Origin: Apophysomyces variabilis
Taxonomy: Eukaryota > Mucoromycota > Mucoromycetes > Mucorales > Mucoraceae
Length of the DNA stretch: 64,000 nucleotides
Reading direction: 5' to 3'
NCBI GenBank assembly: GCA_002749535.1
Contig: MZZL01000106.1
Location: 150,082-214,081 of the forward strand
Shown here: piece after piece, positions 23,248-34,579 of the stretch
Position numbering within the stretch: the first letter of the stretch is position 1
How the letters are laid out: every line of letters begins with the position of its first letter
The notes under the pieces: generated by a model
Databases searched by the model: none
Seen by the model: the letters and a program-made list of their open reading frames with translations, nothing else
What the model was told of the DNA's origin: nothing
Position numbers and translations under genes: made by a program

Positions 23248-23936
23248 ATGAGGTGAATATCAAAAGATTAAACATAAAGATGACGGCACCTTCGCTTGAA
23301 TCTATCATGGCTAATGTTATTGCTTTTCTTTGCATTGAAAATACAGCGCTCTTGCCAACAAGCCACGATCGGAAATGACGGAGGAAGAGCTCCGTCAACA
23401 AGAAGAGATTGAATTCAACAATGGACCACTCTCCGTGCTCCAACAATCCGTAAAGAACAATAATCAGATCCTGATCAGCTGTCGCAACAACCATAAATTG
23501 TTGGCTCGTGTAAAGGCATTTGATCGCCATTGCAACATGGTTCTGGAAAATGTGAAGGAGGTAAAAAAGAAAAAAAAAAAGGCCATACCTCATGGAACAT
23601 CACCCTGAATAAAACGTGCTTAACCGTTGAACGTTGTCTATTTCTGATATATTAGATGTGGACGGAAACACCTCGAACTGGCAAGGGTTCCAAGGCTAAG
23701 CCAGGTATGAGAAGAGATGCGTATTCAATCTATGGCTAAAGGTTACTCATATCGCCACTTCTTTTCTTCTTTCGAATGCAGTTAACAAGGATCGTTTCGT
23801 CAGTAAAATGTTCCTTCGTGGTGATACTGTCGTTTTAGGTAAGATAGAAAACGCGAGAACAATAGGACACGAAGAAGTTGAAGAAGAGAATTACTTATTC
23901 ATGATGAATGTTTTAGTTCTGCGCAATACCGTATAA
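23248..23936 (+). CDS. smd2: Small nuclear ribonucleoprotein SmD2
   Basis: Five exons: 23248-23252, 23347-23560, 23656-23704, 23782-23838, 23917-23936; 114 aa, close to the human protein. SmD2 is one of seven Sm proteins that form the ring on U1, U2, U4 and U5 snRNA in the spliceosome. It reads [15 protein letters not shown], then the Sm1 motif with [20 protein letters not shown], the D2-specific loop [11 protein letters not shown], and the Sm2 motif [17 protein letters not shown]. The first coding exon is only ATGAG; splicing it to 23347 gives [12 protein letters not shown], which matches the animal N-terminus (MSLLNKPKSEM as I recall it). Starting at the in-frame ATG at 23375 would lose this conserved leader. 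Confidence 0.96.
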
Positions 23937-24309
23937 ATTAAACAACATCCTGGTCTCTTTTTTTTCTTTTCTTCTATTTCATTCAAAAGGATAAAACGAC
24001 TTTCTTGCCACTCAGCAACACATTTGTTTGGATATTCATGCATACAACGAAGTTTGTGTTTTTTCTGAGGGGTTGGGTGGGTTAGTATGGCAGCCTGTTT
24101 GTTGTAAGCAGGAAAAAGAGTAAGGTATTATTTTTAAAGCATTGGTCGAGACGGGGAATCAAGGATACGTACTTCAAGAAAGCATAGCAATGTTGGGTCG
24201 AAAGGTTAGAAGGGAATTGAGGAGGGAGACAGGGAAAGAGAAGAGCAGATCCATGGATGGATGGGAATATGGCAGAAAAAGCGAATTGGGATCAAGGAAG
24301 AATATATTG
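23937..24309. other. 3' intergenic between convergent SmD2 and F-box genes
   Basis: About 370 bp between two convergent genes. It holds T-rich DNA just after SmD2 (about 23957-23985), a plausible 3' processing region, and no gene. Confidence 0.5.
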
Positions 24310-26109
24310 TTAGGAACTAGCACCCCAGCACCATTCCCAATTGCCTCGTTTGTGGAAAGTGATATCTCCTTCTGTCATAGTGCGTGTGAGCACATCGGAA
24401 GACGTTAAGCCTCCATTGGCCTGTTGGATACATGGTAGTGTAATATTACCAAGAGGTAGTTTCTGGATAATGTCGTCAATCAGGTCCCAGCGCAAAGTCA
24501 TTTTTCCAATGCGAACTGTCTCTAAAAGAGGCAAGGAAAGTAGCCATCGACGCAGAAACGCCGGTTTGCGTTCCCCAATGTTGCCTCCATTGCATATCGT
24601 GATTTGCTTCAGGGTCTTTATTTGGCTAAGATGCTCCACTGCATTATCGCTGAGCCAGACCGAATAGAGATAGATTTCTCGCAGACGATGGGTATATTCG
24701 ATGTTCTGCAAGTAATCCTCAGATTCCTCAACCCGGTGCGTATCCCCCGTGTTTTCGTTCCTAGCTATCATACGTAGCTCAAATATCCGAAGTTGGGGTG
24801 CTGATTTAAAAAACAGACTCAATGCATATGCTGTGATGGTGGGAAAGCAGAGTCGTAGCTCAACTAGGTCGGTAAAGGCTCTCAATCGATACAGAGAAGC
24901 GTCCGTCAATCCTAGGTCATGTTCTGTACGGTATAAATAAGAGGCAGGCTGGAGTCGCGGTCGTTCATTCCCTGGTAGGTTTGTTGTTGTCCTTGTAGCA
25001 TTTCCGTTTCGAGTCTGACCCTCCAGACTACGCGGAGGTGTGTGAAACCTTAAACAAACTGGCGCTCGGGCTTCATTACGACCAGCCATCCCACCATAGG
25101 CACGAAAGAGACGAGGAAAGGAGCGAGGATATTTTGGGTAGATGTCCATTTTGGGAGAAAGGTCCAGTCGCTTTAAAGTCGGACTTAATCTCTCGATAAT
25201 CGGATCGATGTTTCCTGCCCTCAGTCGGGTCAATCGGAAGTCTTCTAATTCTAAACAATCCAAGACACGTCCGATACTTGGCAACGTGTGAGGCTCGGGG
25301 CAGGACAGATGGAGGCATCGGAGATTCGTTCCGTGCTGTTGTAGGCATAATAACGTGAGATTCGACAGATCGATATTCAACATTTTAAGTGATACAAGCT
25401 GGCGAGCAACGCCACGCAACAGATACTGCAATGCGGGTTGAGTGACAACGCAGGAGGATATATCCAAGGAACGTAAATGTTTCAGCTCTTTGAAAGATTT
25501 GCAAACGTCGGTACCTAACTGTTGGTACTGTAGCGACAATGTTTGGAGAAAGGAACATCGACCAAGCAGTTTTTGTAGTGTGCTTTCTGGCAGTGTCAAG
25601 CTTAGAGAGGGTTCCTTGGAAAGATCCATAGCGAGTGAAGACAAATTATGCGAGGGTCGGATTTGATACAAATGATCGCGCTGTTCGAAAGGGATACTGG
25701 CCACGGCGTTACCGATTCGGGTATATCCGTATCTGTTCAGGTGTAATTCGATGAGGTTGGGTAATGTGCAAGCCAGAGTGATTATAGCGTCCGAAGTAAG
25801 GCACCAGCAGCCACTTAAATTGACACGATCAATGGTCTTGTTGGGTTGTGGACGAGGTCTTGTGTTATTATTAGCCTCATTGGGGAGTACAATGGGAATG
25901 GAGCAGTTGCGCAGAATAGATAAGAGGACGACATTCGTAGTCTGATCTCCATAACGAGACAAGTTGAGCGGTGACCAGCACCAAGGATGCGAACTGAGGA
26001 GTGAATGAAAAAGTTTGCAAGACGCCGCTAACTGGCACTTGTCTCTAATGTCATTCAAAAACCACACAATGTGTAGCAAGAGCTCAGGAGGTAGGGCATC
26101 CAAAGGCAT
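24310..26109 (-). CDS. F-box and leucine-rich-repeat protein
   Basis: Single exon, 599 aa from the ATG at 26109. An upstream in-frame ATG at 26175 would add 22 residues rich in Leu, Phe and Ser encoded by an AAG-repeat region, which looks like translated leader. The N-terminal PLDALPPELLLHIVWFLND, followed by CKLFHSLL and WCW, is an F-box, the module that binds Skp1 in SCF ubiquitin ligases. The rest contains irregular leucine-rich repeats, for example LRSLDISSCVVTQPALQYLL, LKRLDLSPKM and LKQITICNGG, which usually pick substrates. A loop rich in Arg, Thr and Asn (about 365-415) interrupts the repeats. No substrate can be inferred. Confidence 0.85.
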   Translation of the reverse strand: MPLDALPPELLLHIVWFLNDIRDKCQLAASCKLFHSLLSSHPWCWSPLNLSRYGDQTTNVVLLSILRNCSIPIVLPNEANNNTRPRPQPNKTIDRVNLSGCWCLTSDAIITLACTLPNLIELHLNRYGYTRIGNAVASIPFEQRDHLYQIRPSHNLSSLAMDLSKEPSLSLTLPESTLQKLLGRCSFLQTLSLQYQQLGTDVCKSFKELKHLRSLDISSCVVTQPALQYLLRGVARQLVSLKMLNIDLSNLTLLCLQQHGTNLRCLHLSCPEPHTLPSIGRVLDCLELEDFRLTRLRAGNIDPIIERLSPTLKRLDLSPKMDIYPKYPRSFPRLFRAYGGMAGRNEARAPVCLRFHTPPRSLEGQTRNGNATRTTTNLPGNERPRLQPASYLYRTEHDLGLTDASLYRLRAFTDLVELRLCFPTITAYALSLFFKSAPQLRIFELRMIARNENTGDTHRVEESEDYLQNIEYTHRLREIYLYSVWLSDNAVEHLSQIKTLKQITICNGGNIGERKPAFLRRWLLSLPLLETVRIGKMTLRWDLIDDIIQKLPLGNITLPCIQQANGGLTSSDVLTRTMTEGDITFHKRGNWEWCWGASS

Positions 26110-26464
26110 AAGAAGAAGAAGAAGAAGCAAAGAAAAAGGGACAATAGACAAAAAAAGAAAACTGCCGAAACTCAATAGTCAGCCAAAATTCCCTCAAAAC
26201 ATTTTATACTCAAAAAGCACACTTGATGTAATATGGAACAACTAACAAAGTAAGATTGAACATTGTACGTGGCTATCCGTTTCTTTATCAGTATATTGTA
26301 TCCTGCAAAAAAAAATTCGCAACTATATCTTCATTTTAGATACTGCGTTTCAACGTCCAAGCTATTGTTAATTATATAAGGCAAACGTATCTATCCTTGA
26401 TTTGTCAAACCAGAAGCGTCTTTGGTTCATCTTCGTCTTTTGCTCTTTTTTCTCTCTTTTTGCA
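26110..26464. other. Intergenic between F-box and BRCT genes
   Basis: About 355 bp. It starts with an AAG trinucleotide run (26110-26128) in the presumed 5' leader of the F-box gene. The rest is AT-rich and has no gene; it should hold the F-box promoter and the 3' end of the BRCT gene. Confidence 0.5.
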
Positions 26465-29026
26465 TCAGTAGTCTAGTCTGAACTCATCCAGATCAAGCTG
26501 TTGCCGCAACGAGCCCACAATTAATAGCTCCATGTCATAAACAGAATAACCGTGAGTAGTGTATTCGGGCCAGTCGTCTTTTTCTTTCGGATCTGATATA
26601 AGAAGCAACCTTGCCTTTGCGTCCTCGTCAGATGCGCGATCTCTCAGTTTTCGCGCATACGCTCTGGTGACAACCTAAAAGAAAAAGTGTAAATGAACAA
26701 GATTAATGAGCTTGGTTATCAAGATACTATATCCTTACTTTTCCGCCCGCCGTTTCGATGACTTCTTTCAAGACATTCTTACTAGGTTGCAACAAACAGA
26801 TATCCCATCCTTCCAACCACGCACGATGACGTGCTGAAGTAGATTCTGTGTTTTTAGCACGCGCTATACTTAGACTATCGGACAGATTAAACTTGTAACG
26901 CTTTTCGTTTTCTGGATCCTTGACAGCGTAGGCTGCCTCATCTTGCCATTGATGTCTCTTAATAGAATCTTTGATCCAACCTAACCGTACAATCGTGAGA
27001 CCTAAATTGACAGCGCAAAGAAATTTGGGAGTACGCAGGACACGTTCTTCAACGACCAGGTGTGTTGCCTGTTCAACAACCTCTGTAATTTGGGCACCAA
27101 GTCGTTGAAGTGCCTACAAAAAGACGACAATTTAAAACAATATCAGGGACGAAGACACGGTTCACTGGGTTACCGTTAGTTGCTCTCTAGACAAGGTAAA
27201 CCCTGACGTGATAATTCTCACTCCTGCAGAACCACTCTGTTCTGCACCACGCTGTTTGCCTCGACGCTGGGATGACTGTCTTGTAGACTGGGGAGACTGT
27301 GGCGCGATGTCTTCCTCTGTATCTGCCTGCGCTCGTTCCGATGAGCTCTTCTTCTGCGAATCTTCAACTTTTGTCCGTTTGATCTCGAATTCTCGTTGTG
27401 AGCTAGCACTCGTGGTCTGGGTATCGGAAGGTTGGGACTCGTCTAAGGTCGCTTGATGCGATCGTTTCCCTCTCCTCGATCCTGGTCCAGGTGATGGGGA
27501 AGAAAGTAAAAATAACGAATCAGTGCGCGCCACAGAAGGTGATCGCGATATACGGATGTCACTTTCATCGTCAGAAGCTCGCGAAAATATTTCACCACTA
27601 TCTTGTGGTCCGTATTCCTGTGTGAGTTCCGCGCTTATAACTTCAGGAATCTGGTCTAGAGTCCTCCACCATCGATCGAGTTCTTCCGGAAGTAACTGGG
27701 TTTGTCCGACCAAGTTGTTCAATAGTTTACCGGCCGGAAAATGAACATAGCGCTCATTAGCTACCGACTTGCACTTCCACTGCTGAAAGCATTCTTCGAG
27801 CCACAGGTGATTAACAACATGCAAGTCCCATTCTTGCCCTACTCGATGTTTCTGACTGACTGGACTATAGATCTCGTAAATAGTCTGTATCATCATTTTA
27901 CATTGTATACGAACCTAGCAGAGATAACATGTGTCGTAAGTGATTTGTCCATATCGGGAGAGAATGTTGCGCCTACAGCGAGAATAAGTCGCCGCAGCAG
28001 ATCTCGGGCAACACCGTTGTAAGAAGTGATAGTAATCACCTAAAAACTGTGGTTGAGTGTCTTGTATTTTCAACGACACATGAGGCTTACTGCTTTTTCC
28101 ATGCCAGGTATCCCACCTTTAGGTAAAGGATAGTCTAGTAATGCTCGTGTGGGCAGTTCAAACCGTTGACGAGCGAGCGTGTTCGTTAGCCACCAAAGGC
28201 TCCCGACAACCTTTCCTTGCTGACATCCTCTTAAATAGGTATCAGACGAACGAAACTGAGTGACAACAACATCGACACTACTATCGTAATCATTTGCCAC
28301 TGTTGCACCAGCATTTACAAGTTGAAGTACAAGTGCATTTCGGAACTCTTCTGAAATATCTAAATCTAAGCTAAGGTAGAAACATTGATCTTTCAGGAAA
28401 GTGGACGGCTCTGGCAAAGTTGGTAGGTAGTCAATGCTTTCAGGATACGGGTATATCTTATGATTAATATTTTTTGCTGCATCTTCCTCTTCTTCTTGTG
28501 TTGCTTCCGCTTCTGTGCTTTCTTTACTTAACGCTTGATGCATCGTACGGAGGTAAGGAGTGTCAGGAAATTGGAACGGTTCCTAAAAAGATTATCATAT
28601 ATGCACACTATACTTATTTCTAATATTCTTTTTCTTTACCTCTTGCACGAGACGTCTAATCTTGAAACATTCATTTACCCAATGCGGAAGAACAATCTTA
28701 ATGTTCGGCTCCTCGAGAGCTCTTCTGTACTTCTCCTGCAACGTAATATTAGGTGCTTTGCTGCATGAATAGCATAGGAAATATTGAAACATACCCCGTC
28801 AGGAGCAAGGCAGACCAAGTGTGTCACATCTTGCACTAAGTCTTCTCGATATTGACCGCCCATAGCCAGTACTCCACCAAAGATCGCTTCACGATCGTAA
28901 GCAGGTAACTAAATGATCGAACAAAGATTAGACGAATGATCGAGGCTCTATCGTCGATCATACTCCAGTACAGCATACGACAATGCCAGTGAATAGTGCT
29001 CGGGAATCAGACAACAGTGCAGCCAT
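26465..29026 (-). CDS. Multi-BRCT DNA-damage scaffold, Rtt107/Brc1 type
   Basis: Eight exons: 29026-28964, 28908-28795, 28735-28640, 28582-28091, 28039-27911, 27851-27174, 27113-26739, 26674-26465; 718 aa. All seven introns are phase 0. BRCT-like blocks run through the protein: N-terminal LFTGIVVCCTG...VTHLVCLAPDG...VLPHWVNECFK; a second around FRNALVLQLVNAGATVAND...VVGSLWWL; a third pair ITITSYNGVARDLLRRLILAVGATF...TTHVIS...WDLHVVNHLWLEECF; and a C-terminal pair with ATHLVVEERVLRTPKFLCAV...RLGWIKDS and HRAWLEGWDICLLQPSK. Between them lies an acidic Ser/Gln-rich linker (about 370-510) with several SQ and TQ sites, plausible checkpoint-kinase targets. This layout matches yeast Rtt107 and fission-yeast Brc1, which bind phosphorylated H2A at stalled forks. 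The exact repeat count needs profile searches. Confidence 0.88.
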
Positions 29027-29930
29027 GTTGTCGAGCGTAATGGTGCTGCGGAAGTCTTCGTACTTTTGTCTGTACGGGAAATTTCCTGATTTTGTTGATG
29101 ATCGTGCAGCGCTCATGTTCAGCCAATCACTTTTCTCTAATTTGATCGATAAGTTTAAACTCCACGCATGTCAAATGCAGCAAGAGAGAGCAAACGCGTC
29201 CTTTGGTTTTTTATTATTTACTGAATGGATACGTGGTTCTATTATCGCATAACTCTATCGTGACAATAGAAACGCGTACTGTTTACCGTAAAGTTAAAGT
29301 CTGTATGTATTCTTTATCGGATGCATGGGAATGCATATGCTGAACCGGCGTTACGCGACAAGACGCCTTAACTGAATAGTGGTCTTTATAGCAATAAGCT
29401 AGATATACTATTTCATAGATATTATACTTATTTAAGTTAGTTGGAAAGCTAAGTCAGACATTAGGTATGGTGCCATGAGCTGTGATCGTATAGCTTTTTG
29501 ACTTTTTGAGCTTAAAATGCAGAACCCGCTTTTTACATATCATTCTAGAGTAACAAAGCTAGATACAACGTTATTAAATTACGTAAAATCTGGTAATTAC
29601 TCTTAGTATCAAATCTGGGACATCCCTTCCTAAATTATCGATCGGTTAATAAGACTCGTGCTCGATATAAGCATCGTTTTCATCCGTTATGACTGCGCCA
29701 AGTATAGTTTGTAAATTGTTATATTTAATGTCGTTGATGACCGCCCTAATGAACAGCCAGACAATGAAGCTATCCTTTGCATAAATCAATGCGTTAAGGA
29801 TGCTTGGGTGCCAGCGTCAAAAAAAGCAGCGTTTGTCCAAAGTCACAGAATCGTCACATTTTGTTGACGTGGTTCTGCACATGAATCGGTTGAAAGCGCG
29901 TCGTCCTGGTGCTTTCCCTACTAAGCTGTA
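29027..29930. other. Divergent promoter region between BRCT and Nsp1 genes
   Basis: About 900 bp between divergent gene starts. It is AT-rich, with no supported gene. It must contain both promoters, but no clear shared element stands out. Confidence 0.5.
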
Positions 29931-32003
29931 ATGGGTACGTTCCGCTCCTAAACGATCTATGTTGAAACTTACTATATTTTACACTTAAAAAATTAGCATT
30001 TAACTTTGGAAACACTAATACAAACAAACCCGCCACGGGATTCGGTGCAACCAGTAAGTTTGCGGACAGATCAGTTATGACAACGCACAGAATGGAGACA
30101 ACTGATAAAAACGGATTCCGTAATTACAATAGGCACTACCTTTGGTACACCTGCAGCAACTACGCCCGGATCGTCATTTGGAAGTATACCAGCGCCAGCT
30201 AGTGGAACTGGCTTTTCGTTCGGTAGCACGACAACCCCAGCAGCAGGAAGTACGAATCTATTCGGAGGTGCAGCGACGTCGACACCTGCATTTGGTGCAA
30301 GCGCAACTTCGACAGCACCTAGCTTTGGTGGATTTGGCAGCTCTGCAACAACAACGACGCCAGCCGCAGGTACCGGCTTTGGAGGTTTTGGCGCGCAACC
30401 CGCCGCATCTACGACCAGCACGCCTGCAACTGGATTTACGCCTGCAGGTACTACAGCTAGTACAGGTGGCGCTTTCGGTGGAACTACTGGAACTGGAGCA
30501 TTTGGTGGGTTTGGCGGATTTGGATCACAGCCTGCTGCGACCACTACCAGCACCACACCTGCGACCGGTGGTTTTGGTAGCTTTGGAGGATTCGGTACCC
30601 CAGCCAGCACTACCGCATCCACTACGCCAGCCTTTGGCCAAGCATCGTCTACTCCCGCCGCTGGAGGATTTGGAGGATTTGGAGCAACTGGAACATCTAC
30701 AACAACCGGTACAGGCACGCTAGGTGGATTTGGCGCAACATCTACCCAGCCAAGTGGACCTACAGTAACTGCAGCACCTGCAGCCGGAGGAAGTTTGTTT
30801 GGAGGATCGACACCGGCCAGCGGTGGTTTGACGTTTGGTACACCAGCCGCTAGTACAACCACGTCTACTACTACACCGGCTACTACAGCAACAACAGGCT
30901 TGTCATTTGGCTCAAAGCCCACATTTTCTCTGGGAACCAGCACAGCAGCAACTACTCAGCCTTCTACCGCTGGAGGATTCAGCTTCACCCCATCGGCTAC
31001 ATCCACAACTGCTACAACAACCACTACGACTGCACCAACAGCTGGATTTACTGGGTTTACCCTTGGAGGAGCTGACAAATCTGCTGCTACAAGTGAGTAT
31101 TAGGCATTCGCGCTTTAGCCGCAACAATTAATGATAACCTTTCTCCAGCCACTGCCGGTACATCAGCCACTACGACTGCCACTACGACTGCTCCTACCAC
31201 CTTTTCTCTTACAACTCAACCAACAGCATCTACTGGAGCAACCACTACCGCCACTACAGCAAAACCCCTCACGGCAGCTGTGCCTTCTAGCTTAAAGAAT
31301 CGATCAATGGGTGATCTACTTAATGTCTTTAACAAAGATCTCACCAAATACACGGCTCTATTTCATGAGCAAGCTGCCGTTGTGTCCAAACGAGATCGCC
31401 AACTGATTGAAAACGGAAATAACGTAGGTTTCAAAAATATGTGCATGATTAGACGGCCCTATTCAATGTTTAAACCAATAGATTACGAGACTAAATGATA
31501 ATGTGACCGAGGTCGAGCAGATGCAAAACGAGATCGATAGAAATCTGGAGCACCTTAAAGCACAACAGGATGAGTTGACTAGTATTCTTGATACATACGA
31601 GAAGCAAGTGCAAGAAGTATTCGAATCTAGCAATTTGCAGCAAGCTATGCAGCCCGCAGATGTTCAAAGAGAAAGAACTTACGGTCTCGCAGAGAACTTG
31701 AATGGACAACTAGATGATATCAACAGGAATTTGGGCATTATGATTGAGGAGATCAACAAAATGGGAGGATCGCAACAAGCTTCAGTACAGGACGAAGATG
31801 ATGTGGTATGTTTTCTGACAGAGTTACTATAATGTTATCATTAACTTATTTTTGCATAGGTTGGGCAAATTGTAAAGATCCTCAACTCTCACTTGTCGTC
31901 TTTGCAGTGGATCGATAACACCTCCCTCCAATTACAGAGCAAGCTTCAGACTGTTACCAAATTGCGAGAAAGTGCCATCAGAAATAAGGACAGCATCTTG
32001 TAA
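29931..32003 (+). CDS. nsp1: FG nucleoporin Nsp1/Nup62
   Basis: Six exons: 29931-29934, 29997-30053, 30133-31089, 31149-31423, 31482-31805, 31860-32003; 586 aa. The N-terminal two thirds is an FG-repeat domain (GGFG, FGS, FGAT in Thr/Ala/Ser/Gly-rich linkers) that forms the permeability barrier of the nuclear pore. The C-terminal 230 residues are the conserved Nsp1 coiled-coil domain: SMGDLLNVFNKDL, QLIENGNN, VTEVEQMQNEIDRNL, ERTYGLAENLNGQLDDINRNL and QIVKILNSHLSSLQWID, which assembles with Nup57/Nup49 or Nup82 partners. The first coding exon is ATGG only; splicing gives MAFNFGNTNT, a typical Nsp1 beginning. The opposite strand of the FG region is open for nearly 300 codons, a by-product of composition. 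Confidence 0.95.
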
Positions 32004-32350
32004 TCCTAATTGTTATCCAATATCATGCCACAGCACAAATAAACCAAAAACAAAAAAAAGGAAGTGCCAGTTGAACACACGCTCGGAAGTAAAAGTAAGG
32101 AGTTCCGCTTTTCGCTCAGCCATTTAAAATCTGCCGATGACTACTAAGCCAACTATGCGCGTCAAGTGTTCAAGATAAAACGTGAAAAGTAACGATATCC
32201 ATCATGATATAGCGAACCAGGGTTAACTGGTCGTTTTAATTGAAAACGTTTAAACAAGCGAATCGCGTTTTTCACGCATGTCAATAAACGAAAAAAGGGA
32301 AGGAAACGAAAACAAAGGGAAAAGGATGAGAGTACTAGGTGTAACTGTTT
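32004..32350. other. 3' intergenic between convergent Nsp1 and Sec72-like genes
   Basis: About 350 bp between convergent stop codons. No gene or clear element is visible beyond A-rich stretches. Confidence 0.5.
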
Positions 32351-32938
32351 TTACGCAGAGATAGCTTCCACTTCAACCAGTGCCTTCTTGAGTTCCTCGC
32401 TCTCGTTATCGAATCGCAGACCCGTCTTAAATGCCTCTGCAGCCTCCTCTAACCTTCCTAGTCCTACCAATGCTTTGCCTTTGCGGAACCAGCCCTTGCT
32501 CCATTCACGTTTGAGATTCGTCACGGCTTCAGCATCTACGAAGGCGTCCACGTAGTTTTCTAATGCCAGATGAGCAGCCGATCGATTGCTGAGAACAGGT
32601 GCCAACTCCTCTCGGACAAACTGGAAAGCCAAAGGCTCCCATAAGGGACGACTCCAGGACAGATCCACTGCCATGGTGTAAAATCGGATGGCCTCGGGGT
32701 AATTTCCCGACTTGAAGTACTTGTTTCCTTCTTCTTTAAGTCGGTTTACTTGCGCGTTGCGAACAGGATTCGGTTCATTGGGTTGAGGCACTTCCTTGAC
32801 TTGCTTCAGTGTACTTGCTAATGCGTTATGGGATGTCCAGTCCACTTTGCATTTACTGCACTGTTCAGAGCCATGAGGTTTGCATAGTATCTTGTCTCCG
32901 TCATTGGACACACAGACATCCCATTGAATCTCTGCCAT
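32351..32938 (-). CDS. sec72: Sec72-like TPR protein of the ER translocon
   Basis: Single exon, 195 aa from the ATG at 32938. An upstream in-frame ATG would add 30 residues without support. Fungal Sec72 is the cytosolic TPR subunit of the Sec62/63 post-translational translocon and docks chaperones carrying secretory proteins. The N-terminal part has ILCKPHGSEQCSKCKVDWTSHN, the Cys-containing module usual in this family. TPR motifs follow: LKEEGNKYFKSGNYPEAIRFYTMAVDL, LAPVLSNRSAAHLALENYVDAFVDAEA and WSKGWFRKGKALVGLGRLEEAAEAFKTGL. The asparagines, lysine and arginine that form the carboxylate clamp are present (GNKYF, SNRSAA, KGWFRKGKA). Divergent from the NAA40 gene. Confidence 0.85.
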   Translation of the reverse strand: MAEIQWDVCVSNDGDKILCKPHGSEQCSKCKVDWTSHNALASTLKQVKEVPQPNEPNPVRNAQVNRLKEEGNKYFKSGNYPEAIRFYTMAVDLSWSRPLWEPLAFQFVREELAPVLSNRSAAHLALENYVDAFVDAEAVTNLKREWSKGWFRKGKALVGLGRLEEAAEAFKTGLRFDNESEELKKALVEVEAISA

Positions 32939-33489
32939 CTTTTTAAAGCTCCCTTTTTTTGTTGGTAGAGTGTAAATGGATCTTGCGGAAAGAGAGATAA
33001 AAAAAAGGGTGTCGTCGGTTTTTGCCACGTCTTACCGGCTTGTTACTGCTGGATTTCAAGTTACTGTCCTCACAGAGAGAGACAAGACATCAACCAATTG
33101 GAATTCAAAAAATTCAAGGGAAGCTATGCAAAGAAAGCAAAAAAGAAATGACCCACTTGCGACATTCATAGTTTGTTCAAGTCAACCAAAGGGTTAAATG
33201 TGCGTTTATATCATCCAATCTTTAGGGAAGCTCAACAGTAAAAGAAATCATATCTGTGCGATTTTTGCGCATATGCGACCAGATAAGATGAATCGTGAAT
33301 GAACTCGACTCGTGCAAATACAATGGATCTATTGATTGGACCATCCATCAACATAATCTATGTATGTCAATTTCGTCTATCTAGAGCTATTGATACCGTC
33401 GTTCGAAGGATAAAGGCTGTGCTTCAAAGAACCGCACAAAAAAAGTGACTGATGGTCGTGTTTCCGAGCTAATCTTGCGCACTAACACT
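32939..33489. other. Divergent promoter region
   Basis: About 550 bp between the starts of the Sec72-like and NAA40-type genes. No gene is supported. It should hold both promoters. Confidence 0.5.
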
Positions 33490-34579
33490 ATGCCGGTTGA
33501 ACAGGTAAGCTAACAGAGTTCTTAAGAAAATGAAGACGTTGCTTATACATCTTATCTCTAGCATACCGCAGGTAGTAACGTAGAGATTGCCAACAAGGTA
33601 GCACATTCACATCAGCAACTGTATGCGTTCATGGTCATCGTTTTGATCCGCCAATACTTTTCTTAGGCATCGTGCCTGGTTGATTTTCTAGATCGACCTA
33701 TTCAGTACAAAAGGTTTGGCATCGTCTAAAGAGCCTGAGCTTTGACCGCATCGTTGATGCTAACGATGGCCTTTCCTTTGTTTTTTCTTTCCGCTTGTTC
33801 CATTTAGAGATGATCTTGATCTTGTCATTGACTATTATTCTATTGACGATCTTCCGGAGAAACTCCAGACGTGGACGTTTGAACTCGTGAAATCCAACCT
33901 GCATCATATGTAAGTCTTTTGGGTGCTTCTGGCATTTCGTTTTTGTTCTGTTCCCTGAAAATTGTTTTTCCAAGGTACATAGCCTCTAATGATGGTTGGA
34001 GTGATGAAGGAAAGAAAGCAGAAATGAGATCACCCACAGCACGGTACCTAATTGCACGGTCCGCTTCCGATCCGAAGGATTTGAAAGGGTTTCTTTTGTT
34101 TCAAATGGTCTTTGAGGAAACAATGGACGATGATATAATGGCCCAGGTGGCCTATTGGTAACAAGAGGAAACATTCCCTCAACTCTTCAGAAGCAATTAA
34201 CGGCCGTTAGCTACGAGATTCAATTGATAGATAGTGCAAGGAACCGGGGTCTTGGAGAATTCTTAATGTCCTTACTCTACCAAGTTGGCTGTCATTGGAA
34301 AATGGATAAAGTGATGCTAACTGTATTTAAAGGTAAGAAACAATCGTAGATTTTTGGGCCAATGAATGACATTTTTTTTCTCAAAGCTAACAAAGGTGCT
34401 TTCCGGTTTTATGAGAAACAAGGGTAAACAACTTCTTTGCTAGAGTACTTTGCGAGAATCTAACCCTCTTTTTTTTCCCGTTCAGCTTTGAATTAGATGA
34501 GATATCACCAGGTGCTTGTCTATCGAAAAGACTCGCACGTAAGTTTGATTACGAACTTCTTAGTAAACCATGCCGTTAG
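33490..34579 (+). CDS. naa40: N-alpha-acetyltransferase of the NAA40/Nat4 type (GNAT fold)
   Basis: Eight exons: 33490-33504, 33562-33597, 33667-33713, 33808-33909, 33975-34157, 34211-34332, 34387-34423, 34486-34579; 211 aa. NAA40/Nat4 acetylates the N-terminal serine of histones H4 and H2A. The spliced frame gives WTFELVKSNLHHMY, KGFLLFQMVFEE, then CYEIQLIDSARNRGLGEFLM with the acetyl-CoA binding RxxGxG motif, VMLTVFKANKGAFRFYEKQGFELDEISPG, and a C-terminal KFDYELLSKP block like the SYEILS of the family. A donor-like GTAAGT at the start of KFDY (34543) is not used in this model, because reading through keeps the conserved tail. Confidence 0.9.

Noticed and set aside
30071..30943. 290-codon minus-strand open frame rich in Val, Pro and Ala
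   Set aside because: It lies exactly opposite the FG repeats of Nsp1; its composition mirrors the Gly/Thr/Ala-rich coding strand and it has no domain or start context of its own.
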